Source: a marine actinobacterium MedAcidi-G3
Lineage (GTDB): Bacteria; Actinomycetota; Acidimicrobiia; Acidimicrobiales; Poriferisodalaceae
Direction: 5' to 3'
Assembly: GCA_000817105.1 (NCBI GenBank)
Contig: JUEP01000006.1
Span: forward strand, 1-64,000
Length of the DNA stretch: 64,000 bases
This document shows positions 54,351 to 63,604 of this stretch, piece by piece. The stretch's first letter is position 1. Each line of letters begins with the position of its first letter. Under the pieces are notes generated by a model. It was not told the origin of the DNA, did not search any database, and worked only from the letters and a program-made list of their open reading frames with translations. Both the position numbers and the translations under genes were made by a program.

Positions 54351-56027
54351 CTATCTGTACCGGTTAGTTATCGGCAACCGTCGATCTTTTCCAAAAGCTT
54401 TGGTTGAGATCCGAGGACCGGGCGGTGATTGACGCCTTTTGTACTCCGCCAGATCTACAAGGCCGGTAATGCGTTTAACTATTTCCGGGTCATACCCCAG
54501 TGAAATCAGTTCTCCAGCAGTCTTGTCTCGTTCGACGTAGGCCTCAAGCAGGGGGTCGAGCACCTCATATGGAGGCAGCGACTGGTCGTCAGTTTGGTCT
54601 GGTCTCAGTTCTGCCGATGGCGGTTTCGTTATAGAGGCCTCAGGGATCCATGCGGAACTTGTTTGCTTGTTGCGCCAGCGGCAAAGCTCGTAGACCAGCA
54701 ACTTTGGACAGTCTTTAATGACCGCGAAACCTCCGGCGGTATCTCCATACAGTGTCGAATACCCAACTGAAGTTTCACTTTTATTCCCGGTTGTCAGAAC
54801 TAACCAACCCTTCTTATTCGACATGGCCATGAGTAATATCCCGCGAATGCGACTTTGAAGGTTTTCTTCAGTCAGGTCGGACTGGTGTCCCTCAAATACA
54901 GGCTCAAGCATGTTGGTCAGGGCGCTATACCCCGATTCGATCGGAATTGTCTCGAAATCAATATTGAAGTTTTTAGCCAATTCGGCGGCGTCGTCTTTTG
55001 ATCCCTGACTTGAGTAGCGCGAAGGCATCGAGACTCCGTGAACGCGACCCGAACCCAACGCATCAACAGCAATCGCGGCTACCAAACTCGAGTCAACGCC
55101 TCCGGATAAGCCGATCACAACCTCATCAAATCCGTTCTTGTTCACATAATCGCGGGTAGCTAAAACGAGGGCCTTCCAGACTTCAGCAGTCTCTTCTTCT
55201 TCTTTGGAAACGCTCATTTCAGGAATCAGATTTTTAGGTTCCTGACTTGGTGAAGCGACGATCACTGGTAGTTCGCCACAGTCAGAATCCTCAACTTCAA
55301 GGTCGACAACGTGAATCATTTCTTCGAACTGCGGGAGTCGGGCAACGAGCTGGCCTCGGGAGTCCGCAACGAACGACGAGCCATCGAATATCAGTTCGTC
55401 TTGGCCTCCTACCTGATTTACGTATACGACGGGGATCTTGTGCCTGGTAACGCGTTCGATGACTGTTGATGCGCGATCTAAATCTTTGCCTCGTTGATAC
55501 GGAGAAGCGTTTAATGAAATAACTAACCCGATACCCGAGGAAACTTGGTCATCTATGGGGCCCTCGTCAAACCAGAGATCCTCGCATATCGAAACTCCAA
55601 TGTTGACGCCCGCTATTTCGATAATCGGTCCGGCGGAAGCACCGGGAGTGAAGTACCGCTTTTCGTCGAACACCGAGTAATTGGGGAGCAACTGCTTTCG
55701 GTAAATTCCTTTGACGCTTCCCTGGTAACAAATGGCCGCCGAGTTGTAGAGGCAGTCACTTTCAAGCTCTGGGAACCCAACAACAGCGACCGCGTTGGAA
55801 GTCCTGGCTGCGATCTGGTCTACAGCAGCGCGGGCGTCGTCGAGAAACTGCTGTTTCAACAGCAGATCTTCTGGTGGGTATCCACATACCGCCAACTCGC
55901 TATAAACCACAAGATCTGCTTGTTGTTCGACAGCTCGCTCATACGCTTCGGAAATTAACTCAACATTTGTTTCGAAGTCACCTACGCGAAAGTTGAGTTG
56001 TGCCAACGCAACCCTGATTGAAGCCAT
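54351..56027 (-). CDS. nadE: glutamine-dependent NAD+ synthetase
   Basis: 558 residues in two domains. The nitrilase-type glutaminase (1-260) has Glu in VYSELAVCGYPPEDLL, Lys in YRKQLLPNYSVFDE and the nucleophile Cys in SICEDLWF. The synthetase domain (about 285-558) has the PP-loop GLSGGVDSSL and TGNKSE. It amidates nicotinic acid adenine dinucleotide to NAD+ with ammonia from glutamine. Length is of the shorter bacterial two-domain type. Confidence 0.96.
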   Translation of the reverse strand: MASIRVALAQLNFRVGDFETNVELISEAYERAVEQQADLVVYSELAVCGYPPEDLLLKQQFLDDARAAVDQIAARTSNAVAVVGFPELESDCLYNSAAICYQGSVKGIYRKQLLPNYSVFDEKRYFTPGASAGPIIEIAGVNIGVSICEDLWFDEGPIDDQVSSGIGLVISLNASPYQRGKDLDRASTVIERVTRHKIPVVYVNQVGGQDELIFDGSSFVADSRGQLVARLPQFEEMIHVVDLEVEDSDCGELPVIVASPSQEPKNLIPEMSVSKEEEETAEVWKALVLATRDYVNKNGFDEVVIGLSGGVDSSLVAAIAVDALGSGRVHGVSMPSRYSSQGSKDDAAELAKNFNIDFETIPIESGYSALTNMLEPVFEGHQSDLTEENLQSRIRGILLMAMSNKKGWLVLTTGNKSETSVGYSTLYGDTAGGFAVIKDCPKLLVYELCRWRNKQTSSAWIPEASITKPPSAELRPDQTDDQSLPPYEVLDPLLEAYVERDKTAGELISLGYDPEIVKRITGLVDLAEYKRRQSPPGPRISTKAFGKDRRLPITNRYR

Positions 56028-56061
56028 GTCATGAGGCTAGAACCAGAGGAAGGTCATCTGC

Positions 56062-56102
56062 GAAAAGTATTTAGGCGGAACCCTTCATGGGCTCCGCCTA
56101 AA
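56062..56102 (-). terminator. intrinsic terminator of the GSII gene
   Basis: TTTAGGCGGA and TCCGCCTAAA pair over 10 bp at 56070-56102, with an inner CCC/GGG. Reading on the minus strand the stem is followed by TACTTTTCG. It is 30 nt past the GSII stop. Confidence 0.8.
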
Positions 56103-56131
56103 TAAACATCAACGGCTAATCGCGAGCTGTA

Positions 56132-57145
56132 TTACGCCAAAGCGGCACAGCAAGTATTAGTCAGCAAAGTTGCTACCACGTAGGGGTCAGCGTTCGCATT
56201 CGGACGACGATCCTCGATATAGCCTTTACCATCTTGAGCAACCTGCCATGGAATTCGAATTGATGCTCCTCGGTCCGAAACCCCATAACTGAATTGGTCA
56301 AATCTTTGAGTTTCATGCGCACCGGTTAAGCGTTCTTCGATTCCGATGCCGTAGCCAGCGAGATGTTCTTCTGGCTTACCGGCTTCACCCATCGATTGGG
56401 CAGCCTTTTCGACCGCCTCGTAACTTTCGCGCATGGCATTGGTCGAGAAGTTGGTGTGCATACCGGCCCCGTTCCAATCACCTTTCATTGGCTTCGCTGC
56501 AATACTGATCTCTAATCCATGCTCTTCTCCTGCGCGGTAGAGAAGATAACGAGCCATCCAAAGATGGTCGCCGACGGTAACAGTGTCGACTGGACCAATC
56601 TGGAATTCCCATTGACCAGGCATTACTTCGGCGTTCGTTCCTGATATTGCAAGACCAGCTTCAATACACCAGTTGGTGTGTAGCTCTACAAGTTCGCGTC
56701 CACGAATTTTTACTGCTCCTACTCCGCAGTAATAAGGTCCTTGTGGGGCTGGGTACCCACCGGCGGGGAAGCCAGCTGGCCAACCTGTCACTGGATCAAG
56801 CATTGTGTATTCCTGCTCGAGTCCAAACCATGGTTCTTGATCGCCATATTGCTCCAACGCTTCTCGTGCCGCAGCGCGAGTATTCGTCGGGTGGGGTGAC
56901 AAATCCGAAGTCAGCGCGGTTTCGCACAGGACCAAGATGTTGTTGCCACCGCGAATCGGATCGGGGCACTGAAAAACAGGCTGGAGCACAACGTCTGAAT
57001 TGTCACCAGTTGCCTGATTCGTACTTGATCCATCGAAACCCCATATTCCGGGGTCATCGCCATCTGCAAGGACTTTAGTCTTAGACCTAATCTCTGCAGT
57101 CGGTTCCGTTCCGTCAATCCATATGTATTCAGCCCTATACGCCAC
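56132..57145 (-). CDS. glnII: glutamine synthetase type II
   Basis: 337 residues from GTG 57145, with caggag at 9-10 nt upstream; the frame extends to 57193 without a ribosome site. GSII landmarks are present: YIWIDGTE, WGFDGSSTNQA, VFQCPDPIRGGNNILVLCE (parts), GLEQEY and WNGAGMHTNFST. This eukaryotic-type decameric enzyme is common alongside GSI in actinobacteria. It is divergent from the GSI gene at 57398 across 250 nt. Confidence 0.95.
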   Translation of the reverse strand: MAYRAEYIWIDGTEPTAEIRSKTKVLADGDDPGIWGFDGSSTNQATGDNSDVVLQPVFQCPDPIRGGNNILVLCETALTSDLSPHPTNTRAAAREALEQYGDQEPWFGLEQEYTMLDPVTGWPAGFPAGGYPAPQGPYYCGVGAVKIRGRELVELHTNWCIEAGLAISGTNAEVMPGQWEFQIGPVDTVTVGDHLWMARYLLYRAGEEHGLEISIAAKPMKGDWNGAGMHTNFSTNAMRESYEAVEKAAQSMGEAGKPEEHLAGYGIGIEERLTGAHETQRFDQFSYGVSDRGASIRIPWQVAQDGKGYIEDRRPNANADPYVVATLLTNTCCAALA

Positions 57146-57301
57146 TGTGTTTGCTCCTGTTCGAGGGGGCGGGATCGAAAGGCAAACTAACAATTAGAAA
57201 CGCTATGTCACACTATTTTTTCACCAACCAATCAGTCCAGCATTGATGACGAGGCCACAGACCCCTAGTTCTAGCCTCGTACTCCAATTGTGAAAGTCAT
57301 G

Positions 57302-57317
57302 TAAACGGAACCGTTTA
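57302..57317. promoter_or_regulatory. perfect palindrome between the two glutamine synthetase genes
   Basis: TAAACGG-AA-CCGTTTA has 7-bp arms and a 2-nt spacer. It lies 81 nt before the GSI gene and 157 nt before GSII, where a shared operator could act. It does not match the GTnAC-N6-GaAAC GlnR site in an obvious way. The regulator is unknown. Confidence 0.45.
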
Positions 57318-57397
57318 AGGTTTGATTTAGCCCAAGAATCACGAAGAATAGAGATGCTGTTATTGGTCCAAAGACCTAAACGAGAGAGTGAAGTCAG

Positions 57398-58729
57398 ATG
57401 GAACGACCCCAGGACTACGTACAAAGACGTATTGAAGAACGCGGGATTCGTTTAGTTCGTCTTTGGTTTACCGATGTTCAAGGTCAATTGAAATCATTCG
57501 CCATTTCTCCCGCTGAGCTTGAAACTGCTTTCGAAAGCGGAATGATTTTCGATGGGTCTTCAATCGATGGTTTCAGTCGAGTTCGTGAAGAAGACATGGT
57601 CGCTAAACCGGACCCGGCCACTTTCGAACTCACGCGGTGGGGCGGGAACGATGAAAACGCAGCTCGGATGTTTTGTGACATCGAACGGGCTGATGGGAGC
57701 CCTTTCCCAGGCGATTCCAGACAAGTACTCCGGCGCTCGATGGAACGAGCCCGTGCTCAAGGCTTTACCTTCTTTACTGCTCCCGAGCTCGAGTATTTCT
57801 TATTTGAAGCCGACAGAAACGGTGACCCGGTTCCTCTAGACAACGGCAGCTATTTTGATCTGACGACGGCGGACGTCGCAAGCAATATCCGTCGTCAGAC
57901 ATTGACAACTTTGGAAGCAATGGGAATACCCGTGGAATATTCCTTTCACGAAGATGCCCCAAGCCAGCACGAAATCGATTTGCGTTACACCGATGCGCTG
58001 ACCATGGCAGACAATGTGATGACGTTTCGTTTAATTGTTCGAGAGATAGCTCTCGAACATGGAGTACACGCCACCTTCATGCCCAAGCCATTAACTGGCG
58101 TCCAAGGATCAGGCATGCACACTCATCTTTCATTGTTCAAAGACGGGGTAAATGCTTTTCATGATCCCGAAAGTCCCGATGGTTTATCTGATGTTGCTCG
58201 CGGTTTTATCGCGGGCTTACTCCATCACGCGCGGGAAATCACTGCTGTCACCAATCAACTCGTCAATAGCTACAAACGACTCGTGACCGGTTATGAAGCA
58301 CCGGTAAATGTTTCATGGGCGCGGGCTAACCGAGCCGCTCTTATCAGGGTTCCGACCAGCCGAGAAAGTGGCGTCGATGACACTACCCGAATCGAATACC
58401 GAGCTCCTGACCCTGCGTGCAACCCGTATCTTGCTTTTGCGGTAATGCTTGCTGCAGGCATGAAAGGCATCGAACAGGGGTACGAGTTGCCTTTGGAAGC
58501 ACCGCCTTCAATGACTGGCTTCACAGAACACGGAGGCTTAATTGACCAAGCGCAGCTCCCTCAGTCGTTGGACGAAGCGTTGGATGAAATGGAAAAAAGC
58601 GATCTCGTAGCTGACACCTTGGGCGACCATCTGTTCAGCTGGTTCCTTCGCAACAAAAGACGTGAGTGGAACGAATACAAAGCCCAAGTCACACCATTTG
58701 AGCTAGACCGCTATTACTCGAGTTTATGA
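57398..58729 (+). CDS. glutamine synthetase type I (GlnA2-like, no adenylylation site)
   Basis: 443 residues with the GSI pattern: RLWFTDVQGQLKSF, MIFDGSSIDGF, APELEYFLF, PLTGVQGSGMHTH, NSYKRLVTGYEAP and EYRAPDPACNPYLA. The NLYDLPP-type tyrosine loop that is adenylylated in beta GSI is absent and the length is that of GSI-alpha, so control by adenylylation is unlikely. It is followed at once by the GlnR-type regulator (ATGATG overlap). Confidence 0.94.
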   Translation: MERPQDYVQRRIEERGIRLVRLWFTDVQGQLKSFAISPAELETAFESGMIFDGSSIDGFSRVREEDMVAKPDPATFELTRWGGNDENAARMFCDIERADGSPFPGDSRQVLRRSMERARAQGFTFFTAPELEYFLFEADRNGDPVPLDNGSYFDLTTADVASNIRRQTLTTLEAMGIPVEYSFHEDAPSQHEIDLRYTDALTMADNVMTFRLIVREIALEHGVHATFMPKPLTGVQGSGMHTHLSLFKDGVNAFHDPESPDGLSDVARGFIAGLLHHAREITAVTNQLVNSYKRLVTGYEAPVNVSWARANRAALIRVPTSRESGVDDTTRIEYRAPDPACNPYLAFAVMLAAGMKGIEQGYELPLEAPPSMTGFTEHGGLIDQAQLPQSLDEALDEMEKSDLVADTLGDHLFSWFLRNKRREWNEYKAQVTPFELDRYYSSL

Positions 58730-59406
58730 TGACTGTCCTCGCTCTTTACCCTGCTGATCCAGCTCCCGAATTAGCACAGTTGTTGGATTTAAATGGCTTC
58801 GTTTGGAAAGGTCTTGCTGAACCGTCCGATGTAGACCTTCTCGAACCTGATGAAGGTTGGGGTGGAGCGATTGTCCAATTAGTTGAGGACAGTGATCTGA
58901 GTTGGAACATGCTGAGAGCACTTCGAAAGCGCGACATTCCCGTAGCTCCTCTTTTGTTGATGATCAGAGGCAACCAATTAACTGAACTCGAATTACGCGA
59001 CGACCTTTTCGATGATTTTTGTTTGGATCCATTTCATCCCCGAGAGTTTGAGGCTCGAGTCAGACACATGCTCGCATCGTCGGGTGGCGAACTCAGCGGC
59101 GAACGAATCGAATACGGTCCATTGATCTTGGATCTAGAAACCTACGAAGCATCAGTTGACAGTCAACCGCTCGATTTAACGTTTATGGAGTATGAGTTAC
59201 TGAGGTTTTTGGCCGCTACTCCCGGAAGAGTTTTCACGCGAGAGGTTCTTCTCAGCAGAGTGTGGGGCTACGAGTATTACGGCGGGGCTCGCACGGTTGA
59301 TGTTCATGTCCGTCGGTTAAGAGCGAAGCTTGGCGAAGAATACGCTGCCTTAATCCAAACAGTAAGAAGCGTTGGTTACCGTTTGGGCGAAAGCCGACGC
59401 CGCTAA
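58726..59406 (+). CDS. GlnR-like orphan OmpR-family regulator
   Basis: 226 residues (ATG 58726 or 58729). The C-terminal winged helix is strong: FMEYELLRFLAATPGRVFTRE, WGYEYYGGARTVDVHVRR. The N-terminal receiver is degenerate, with DDFCLDPF where the switch Lys of K-P normally stands and no clear phospho-acceptor loop. No kinase gene is adjacent. Overlap with a glutamine synthetase gene points to GlnR, the nitrogen regulator of actinobacteria that also lacks a kinase. Confidence 0.85.
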   Translation: MMTVLALYPADPAPELAQLLDLNGFVWKGLAEPSDVDLLEPDEGWGGAIVQLVEDSDLSWNMLRALRKRDIPVAPLLLMIRGNQLTELELRDDLFDDFCLDPFHPREFEARVRHMLASSGGELSGERIEYGPLILDLETYEASVDSQPLDLTFMEYELLRFLAATPGRVFTREVLLSRVWGYEYYGGARTVDVHVRRLRAKLGEEYAALIQTVRSVGYRLGESRRR

Positions 59407-59433
59407 GCAGCAGATACCAACAAAATTGGAAAG

Positions 59434-59589
59434 CTAGTAGTTGGTTTCGACGAGGCTGCTTCCCTCGTGTCGTGACTCAGCATCGCCTTTCAACGAGTTC
59501 CCCAACAGGGCTGCGACACCGGCAAGACTAAGCGTGATCATGAATGGGCTCAGTAGCAGAATTACTACTATCGCGATTCCTCCGACCAT
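59434..59589 (-). CDS. 51-residue single-helix membrane protein
   Basis: ATG 59589. VGGIAIVVILLLSPFMITLSLAGVAALLG (parts) makes one or two membrane passes and the C-terminal 20 residues are polar (GDAESRHEGSS). No family recognised. The gene is 27 nt after the GlnR-type gene on the opposite strand; its frame uses ordinary codons. Confidence 0.5.
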   Translation of the reverse strand: MVGGIAIVVILLLSPFMITLSLAGVAALLGNSLKGDAESRHEGSSLVETNY

Positions 59590-59655
59590 TCTCTAGATGG
59601 TAGCCAGTCCTTGACCATAGTTACGACTTCGACCGTAAAGAAAAATCGTCAGAAT

Positions 59656-60036
59656 TTACGGGGACGAAATGTGCGCTATCGCTTCAATTTCGACAAGTCC
59701 ACCAAGCGGAAGTGCCTTTACGGCAATTGCCGACCGTGACGGTCGGTGTTCTCCAAAAGCATCAGCGTAAACCGAATTTATGGTCGAAAAGTTTTCGATA
59801 TCGGTCATAAACACGGTGCATTTCACCACGTCAGCCAAGGTCAACCCGTGATCCATCAGGACACCCTGCGCATTGGTCAGAGCCTGGGCCGTTTGGAGTT
59901 CCACCCCTTCGACCAAAGAGCCATCGGCGAGACCAAGTTGACCAGATACAAACAGAAGGTCACCGGCTCGATAAGACGCTGAATAATGGGCAACGGGTTG
60001 AGACACGTCGTACCTCCAGGCACGAATAAAGGGCAT
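59656..60036 (-). CDS. RidA family reactive-intermediate deaminase
   Basis: A 126-residue trimer-forming RidA/YjgF protein. The active-site Arg is in HRPSRSAIAVKALP and Glu in VEIEAIA at the end, the pattern of imine/enamine deaminases. GDLLFVSGQLGL and KCTVFMTDIENF are typical. It clears 2-aminoacrylate-type products of PLP enzymes. Confidence 0.92.
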   Translation of the reverse strand: MPFIRAWRYDVSQPVAHYSASYRAGDLLFVSGQLGLADGSLVEGVELQTAQALTNAQGVLMDHGLTLADVVKCTVFMTDIENFSTINSVYADAFGEHRPSRSAIAVKALPLGGLVEIEAIAHISSP

Positions 60037-60274
60037 AAATCTGATTTACCCGTTCGGCGAATCAGATGGTCAACCTTGATTCAACCATGTAGCAGCGGGG
60101 ACTGCAGCAAATAGTGCATTGCTTGCCTGTGGAGTTTTCGCCTCTCCCACTGAAATAATTTCCATCTCAGAAACGAAGAAGCTTCAAAGATCATTCGGTC
60201 AACGAGGTTGCCTGCATGCAGGAATAGGCTTCGGCGTTCCGGGTTCGATCAGAGTTCAGGCTACGTTCCAAGGC

Positions 60275-61162
60275 GTGGATCACAATATCTGGAACCCTCA
60301 GGGCGTTTCCCGGAGAGCATTTCTATCTCTGACAGGCGGCGGGCTAGCCGCAGCAGCATTTTTAGCTGCTTGTGGGGTTCGAACAAAAGACCAAGATGAT
60401 CTCAGAGCGGCGTCGAAATGGTTTTCTGACCAAACCATTATCAGCGATGGGGGGCCACAAAGAACTATTTGGTCATTCTCTGATGATCAAGGAAATCTGG
60501 GCGGCCTTGCCCCAGAATCGATTGATGTCGAGGTTTTCAACAGTGATTTCCAGCTAATTCATTCCACTAGTGCCCAACGACATGTTGATGGCGTCGCTAT
60601 GCCTTACTACCCAGTAATCGTTCCATTCCAAATACCGGGTGTTCATGAATTCCGTTTCGATCTAGGAAAGCATGGGAAGTACGTGGGCTACGCAAATCCG
60701 GGATCCAAGTCTGACAGCACTATTATTTGGCCCGGCGACCAATTCCCAGCTCTTGTGACTCCCACACTGACTAGCTCCGCTGGGGTGAGCCCGATTTGCA
60801 CTCGCCAGCCTTTCTGTCCCTTTCATAAGGTCTCGCTGAGTGACTCGATACTTTCCAAACGTGCAACGGTGCTGATTGTGAGTACCCCTGCGTTTTGCGG
60901 AACAAAATGGATGTGCGGTCCGGTTTTAGAGAACTTAATCTCCCAGGTGGGTTCAAATTACTCTGGGTTCGACGTAATCCACGCCGAGGTTTACTCCAAC
61001 CCGAGCGCCAAGGACCTGGGACCAATAGCGCCAGCTGTCACCCAAATGGGAGTCAACTATGAACCCTTTATTTTCCTGCTAGACGAACAAGGAACTGTCC
61101 TTAGGCGGCTTGACCACATCTGGGACAATGCCGAACTTCAGGGATTACTTTCCCTCATCTAA
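60275..61162 (+). CDS. Tat-exported lipoprotein with thioredoxin-like domain
   Basis: About 295 residues from GTG 60275; the frame is open to TTG 60119, but this start puts a proper twin-arginine signal at the N-terminus: SRRAFLSLTGGG with RR at 13-14 and a lipobox ending LAAC (Cys33). A beta-rich middle domain (about 55-165) is followed by a thioredoxin-like domain with VLIVSTPAFCGTKWMCGPV; its cysteines form CxxxxxC rather than CxxC. Likely an extracytoplasmic thiol protein; function unknown. It uses the Tat pathway, for which tatA is at 48796. Confidence 0.72.
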   Translation: MDHNIWNPQGVSRRAFLSLTGGGLAAAAFLAACGVRTKDQDDLRAASKWFSDQTIISDGGPQRTIWSFSDDQGNLGGLAPESIDVEVFNSDFQLIHSTSAQRHVDGVAMPYYPVIVPFQIPGVHEFRFDLGKHGKYVGYANPGSKSDSTIIWPGDQFPALVTPTLTSSAGVSPICTRQPFCPFHKVSLSDSILSKRATVLIVSTPAFCGTKWMCGPVLENLISQVGSNYSGFDVIHAEVYSNPSAKDLGPIAPAVTQMGVNYEPFIFLLDEQGTVLRRLDHIWDNAELQGLLSLI

Positions 61163-61173
61163 AAGTTTTGTTT

Positions 61174-61500
61174 TTAACTAAAGGAGTTACCGCACCCGCA
61201 AGTTCTTTGGGCATTCGGGTTGTCAATAGCGAAGCCGGAACCCATCAAACCATCTTTGAAATCTAAGGTCGCACCTTCTAAGAGTTGAGCGCTCATCGGA
61301 TCAGAAACGACGCGAACGTCGCCTTCGCCGAAGAACTGCGACATATCATCTGCCTCTGTCTCGCTATCAAAGAACATTTCGTAGCTGTACCCAGAACAAC
61401 CTCCCGGCCGAACTGCTACTCGGAGCGCTAGGTCTAACTCACCCTCAGCTTCAATTAATTCTCTGACTTTTTCAGTGGCGATATCTGTCAAGATGATCAT
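61174..61500 (-). CDS. erpA: iron-sulfur cluster insertion protein ErpA/IscA type
   Basis: 108 residues from ATG 61500 (MIILTD); the frame extends to 61704 but that part overlaps mrp and is not family sequence. Three cluster cysteines: RPGGCSGYSYEMFF and CGCGNSFS at the C-terminus. It is an A-type carrier delivering [Fe-S] clusters. It is divergent from mrp over 82 nt, a functionally related pair. Confidence 0.93.
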   Translation of the reverse strand: MIILTDIATEKVRELIEAEGELDLALRVAVRPGGCSGYSYEMFFDSETEADDMSQFFGEGDVRVVSDPMSAQLLEGATLDFKDGLMGSGFAIDNPNAQRTCGCGNSFS

Positions 61501-61582
61501 CTGCAGGGCCCTCCGGCTATAACTATTTACAGTGTAGCGAATAGATGACAGTGGATCACAGCCATCAAGGAAACTAGCCTCT

Positions 61583-62770
61583 ATGTCTGTGAGTAAAGAC
61601 GCGGTTGACGACAACGAGATTCTCGGTGTTTTACGCGGAGTAATGGACCCAGAATTAAACGACAACATTGTCGACTTGGGAATGGTCCGATCTGCTTCGC
61701 TCAAGGGACAGACCGCTCAAATCACTATCGCGCTTACAACAGCGGGCTGCCCGCTTCGGGCCACGATAAAACGAGACTGCGAATCTAGAGTTAAGTCACT
61801 CCCGGGCATCAACGAAGTCCAGTTGTATTGGGATGAGCTAACGCCCGAGGAGCGGACACGCGCTATGGATCGCGCCCGACGTAACGCTCGAGACACAGCG
61901 GCCCCCACTCAAATTCCTTCAAGCGCACGAGTCATTTCAATCGCCTCGGGCAAAGGTGGAGTGGGGAAATCTTCAGTAACGGTCAACATCGCTACCGCTT
62001 TGGCGTCTCGAGGTCTCACTGTAGGAATTCTCGACGCAGACATTTGGGGATTCAGCGTGCCACGGATGTTGGGAGTTAACTCTCGCCTGAATGCCAGACC
62101 TGCTCAGTCAGAAGAAGATCGGGGAAAAATAATTCCTGAGGAGCGACCTCAAGGTTCGGGACTTCTCAAAATTGTCTCTACTGGTTTGATGGTTGAGACA
62201 GAAGAAACCGCCTTGATGTGGAGAGGCCTAATGTTGGCTAAAGCAGTCGAGCAGTTTCTTCATGACGTGGACTGGGGGGATTTGGATTATTTACTAATCG
62301 ATATGCCTCCGGGAACCGGTGATGTGCAAATGGCTCTAGCCCGGTTGTTACCTCAAGCAGAAATGTTGGTTGTGACCACACCTGCAGTTAGCGCACAAAA
62401 AGTAGCGATCCGCGTCGCCGATATGGCACGACGCAGTCATATGCCGATCTTAGGTGTCGTGGAGAATATGTCGGCCTTTACAACACCCGATGGCACTTCG
62501 TGGCCGCTGTTCGGCGAAGGGGGCGGTAAACGGCTCGCTGAGGAAATTGACGCACCCTTGTTGGGTTCAATTCCACTTGAGCCAGCTGTCTCAGCCGGAG
62601 GCGACACTGGTCAGCCAGTAGCTATGTCAGACGGACCAGCTAGTCGAGCTTTTCACCAGATTGCTACACGAATTGTTGAGGAGATAGCTCCCCCACTTGA
62701 CATGGCAGCTTGCTCAGCATCGGCTTTAAATGAGGTACCTGTCTCACTAACGGGAGATAGAACTTCTTAG
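61583..62770 (+). CDS. mrp: Mrp/ApbC-family P-loop Fe-S carrier ATPase
   Basis: 395 residues: an N-terminal MIP18/DUF59 domain (about 10-85, with GCPLRATI) and a deviant Walker A ATPase (SGKGGVGKSSVTVNIATALA). The C-terminal CxxC that binds the cluster in many homologues is replaced by a stretch ending TSWPLFGEGGG, as is usual in actinobacterial Mrp. Likely assembles or transfers Fe-S clusters with the divergent ErpA. Confidence 0.93.
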   Translation: MSVSKDAVDDNEILGVLRGVMDPELNDNIVDLGMVRSASLKGQTAQITIALTTAGCPLRATIKRDCESRVKSLPGINEVQLYWDELTPEERTRAMDRARRNARDTAAPTQIPSSARVISIASGKGGVGKSSVTVNIATALASRGLTVGILDADIWGFSVPRMLGVNSRLNARPAQSEEDRGKIIPEERPQGSGLLKIVSTGLMVETEETALMWRGLMLAKAVEQFLHDVDWGDLDYLLIDMPPGTGDVQMALARLLPQAEMLVVTTPAVSAQKVAIRVADMARRSHMPILGVVENMSAFTTPDGTSWPLFGEGGGKRLAEEIDAPLLGSIPLEPAVSAGGDTGQPVAMSDGPASRAFHQIATRIVEEIAPPLDMAACSASALNEVPVSLTGDRTS

Positions 62771-63604
62771 TTACTTCGTCGAGCCGTGCGGCGGAGGTTT
62801 AGACAGCGCCTCTTTGTAGCCATCTTCTCCAGGCATAAGCACCGATGGCGAACCATCTGCAGAAGTCACCAAAGCCGGAAGTATTTCCGGTATGTCTTTT
62901 AACCCGTCTGCCCATTGCATCACTTCGTCAACCGAGTCCAGTTCCAAAAGCGGTTCTAAATTAGCGATTGTCGGCAGAATCATTTCGAATTTACCCGCCT
63001 GCTGAAGATCCATAGCTTCTCTGGGAGTTATCCAACAGCTCTCGACCGTTTCTCCTCCATCGTGCGCAGGGCGCTGGGCCAGTGGTGCCCGCGCTACAAA
63101 AAACCGAGTGTCAAACCTGCGAGGCGGACCAATGGGAGTAATCCAATGGCTGACATAACGCAGGTCATGGAAATTCATTGAAAGACCTTCTATCCGACAC
63201 AGGTCCACCATGGTGAGGTCGCCGGCGTATATCGCGTTGCGGTGGTTCTGAAACCGTTCATGTACTTCGGGATCGGTCAACGGTAAGTCTTCGCCATCGA
63301 GTCGAGCTAACAACGCTCCCGCCTCTTCAAAGCACTCTCGAATAGCGGCCACCCAATAAGCGAGACCACCGCTCTCTATGCTGAGCCGATCGGAGGCTTG
63401 GTAATCATCCAATCCGGACGAAACCGTCTCAACTTCGTCAATCAACTGGTCTTTAACGTCCACAGCCCCACCAGGAAAAACAAACTGTCCAGGCACAAAC
63501 TTACTTTTAGGATTCCGTTTGAGCATGAACGTTTCAAGACCCTGTCCCCCATCTCGAACCAACATGACTGTCGCGGCTAAGCGAACTTCGACTGGTGTCG
63601 TCAA
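62771..63604 (-). CDS. NUDIX hydrolase family protein
   Basis: A 277-residue NUDIX-fold protein. FVPGQFVFPGGAVD precedes the NUDIX helix, AAIRECFEEAGALL, which keeps REx2EExG. A 25-residue insertion separates the FPGG strand from the helix, as in the NUDT19/RNR-type subfamily (coenzyme A diphosphatases), which is the probable but unproven substrate class. It converges with mrp with adjacent stops and overlaps the FxsA gene by 4 nt. Confidence 0.88.
   Translation of the reverse strand: MTTPVEVRLAATVMLVRDGGQGLETFMLKRNPKSKFVPGQFVFPGGAVDVKDQLIDEVETVSSGLDDYQASDRLSIESGGLAYWVAAIRECFEEAGALLARLDGEDLPLTDPEVHERFQNHRNAIYAGDLTMVDLCRIEGLSMNFHDLRYVSHWITPIGPPRRFDTRFFVARAPLAQRPAHDGGETVESCWITPREAMDLQQAGKFEMILPTIANLEPLLELDSVDEVMQWADGLKDIPEILPALVTSADGSPSVLMPGEDGYKEALSKPPPHGSTK

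Noticed and set aside
57192-57230. GAAAC...GTCAC as a GlnR box before GSII
   Set aside because: Spacing is 5 nt rather than 6 and the second half is absent; too weak to call.
60211-60222. Perfect palindrome CCTGCATGCAGG
   Set aside because: Short, GC-balanced and likely by chance; no promoter context is clear.
61501-61704. N-terminal extension of erpA
   Set aside because: Overlaps mrp on the other strand and is not family-like; ATG 61500 gives the normal length.
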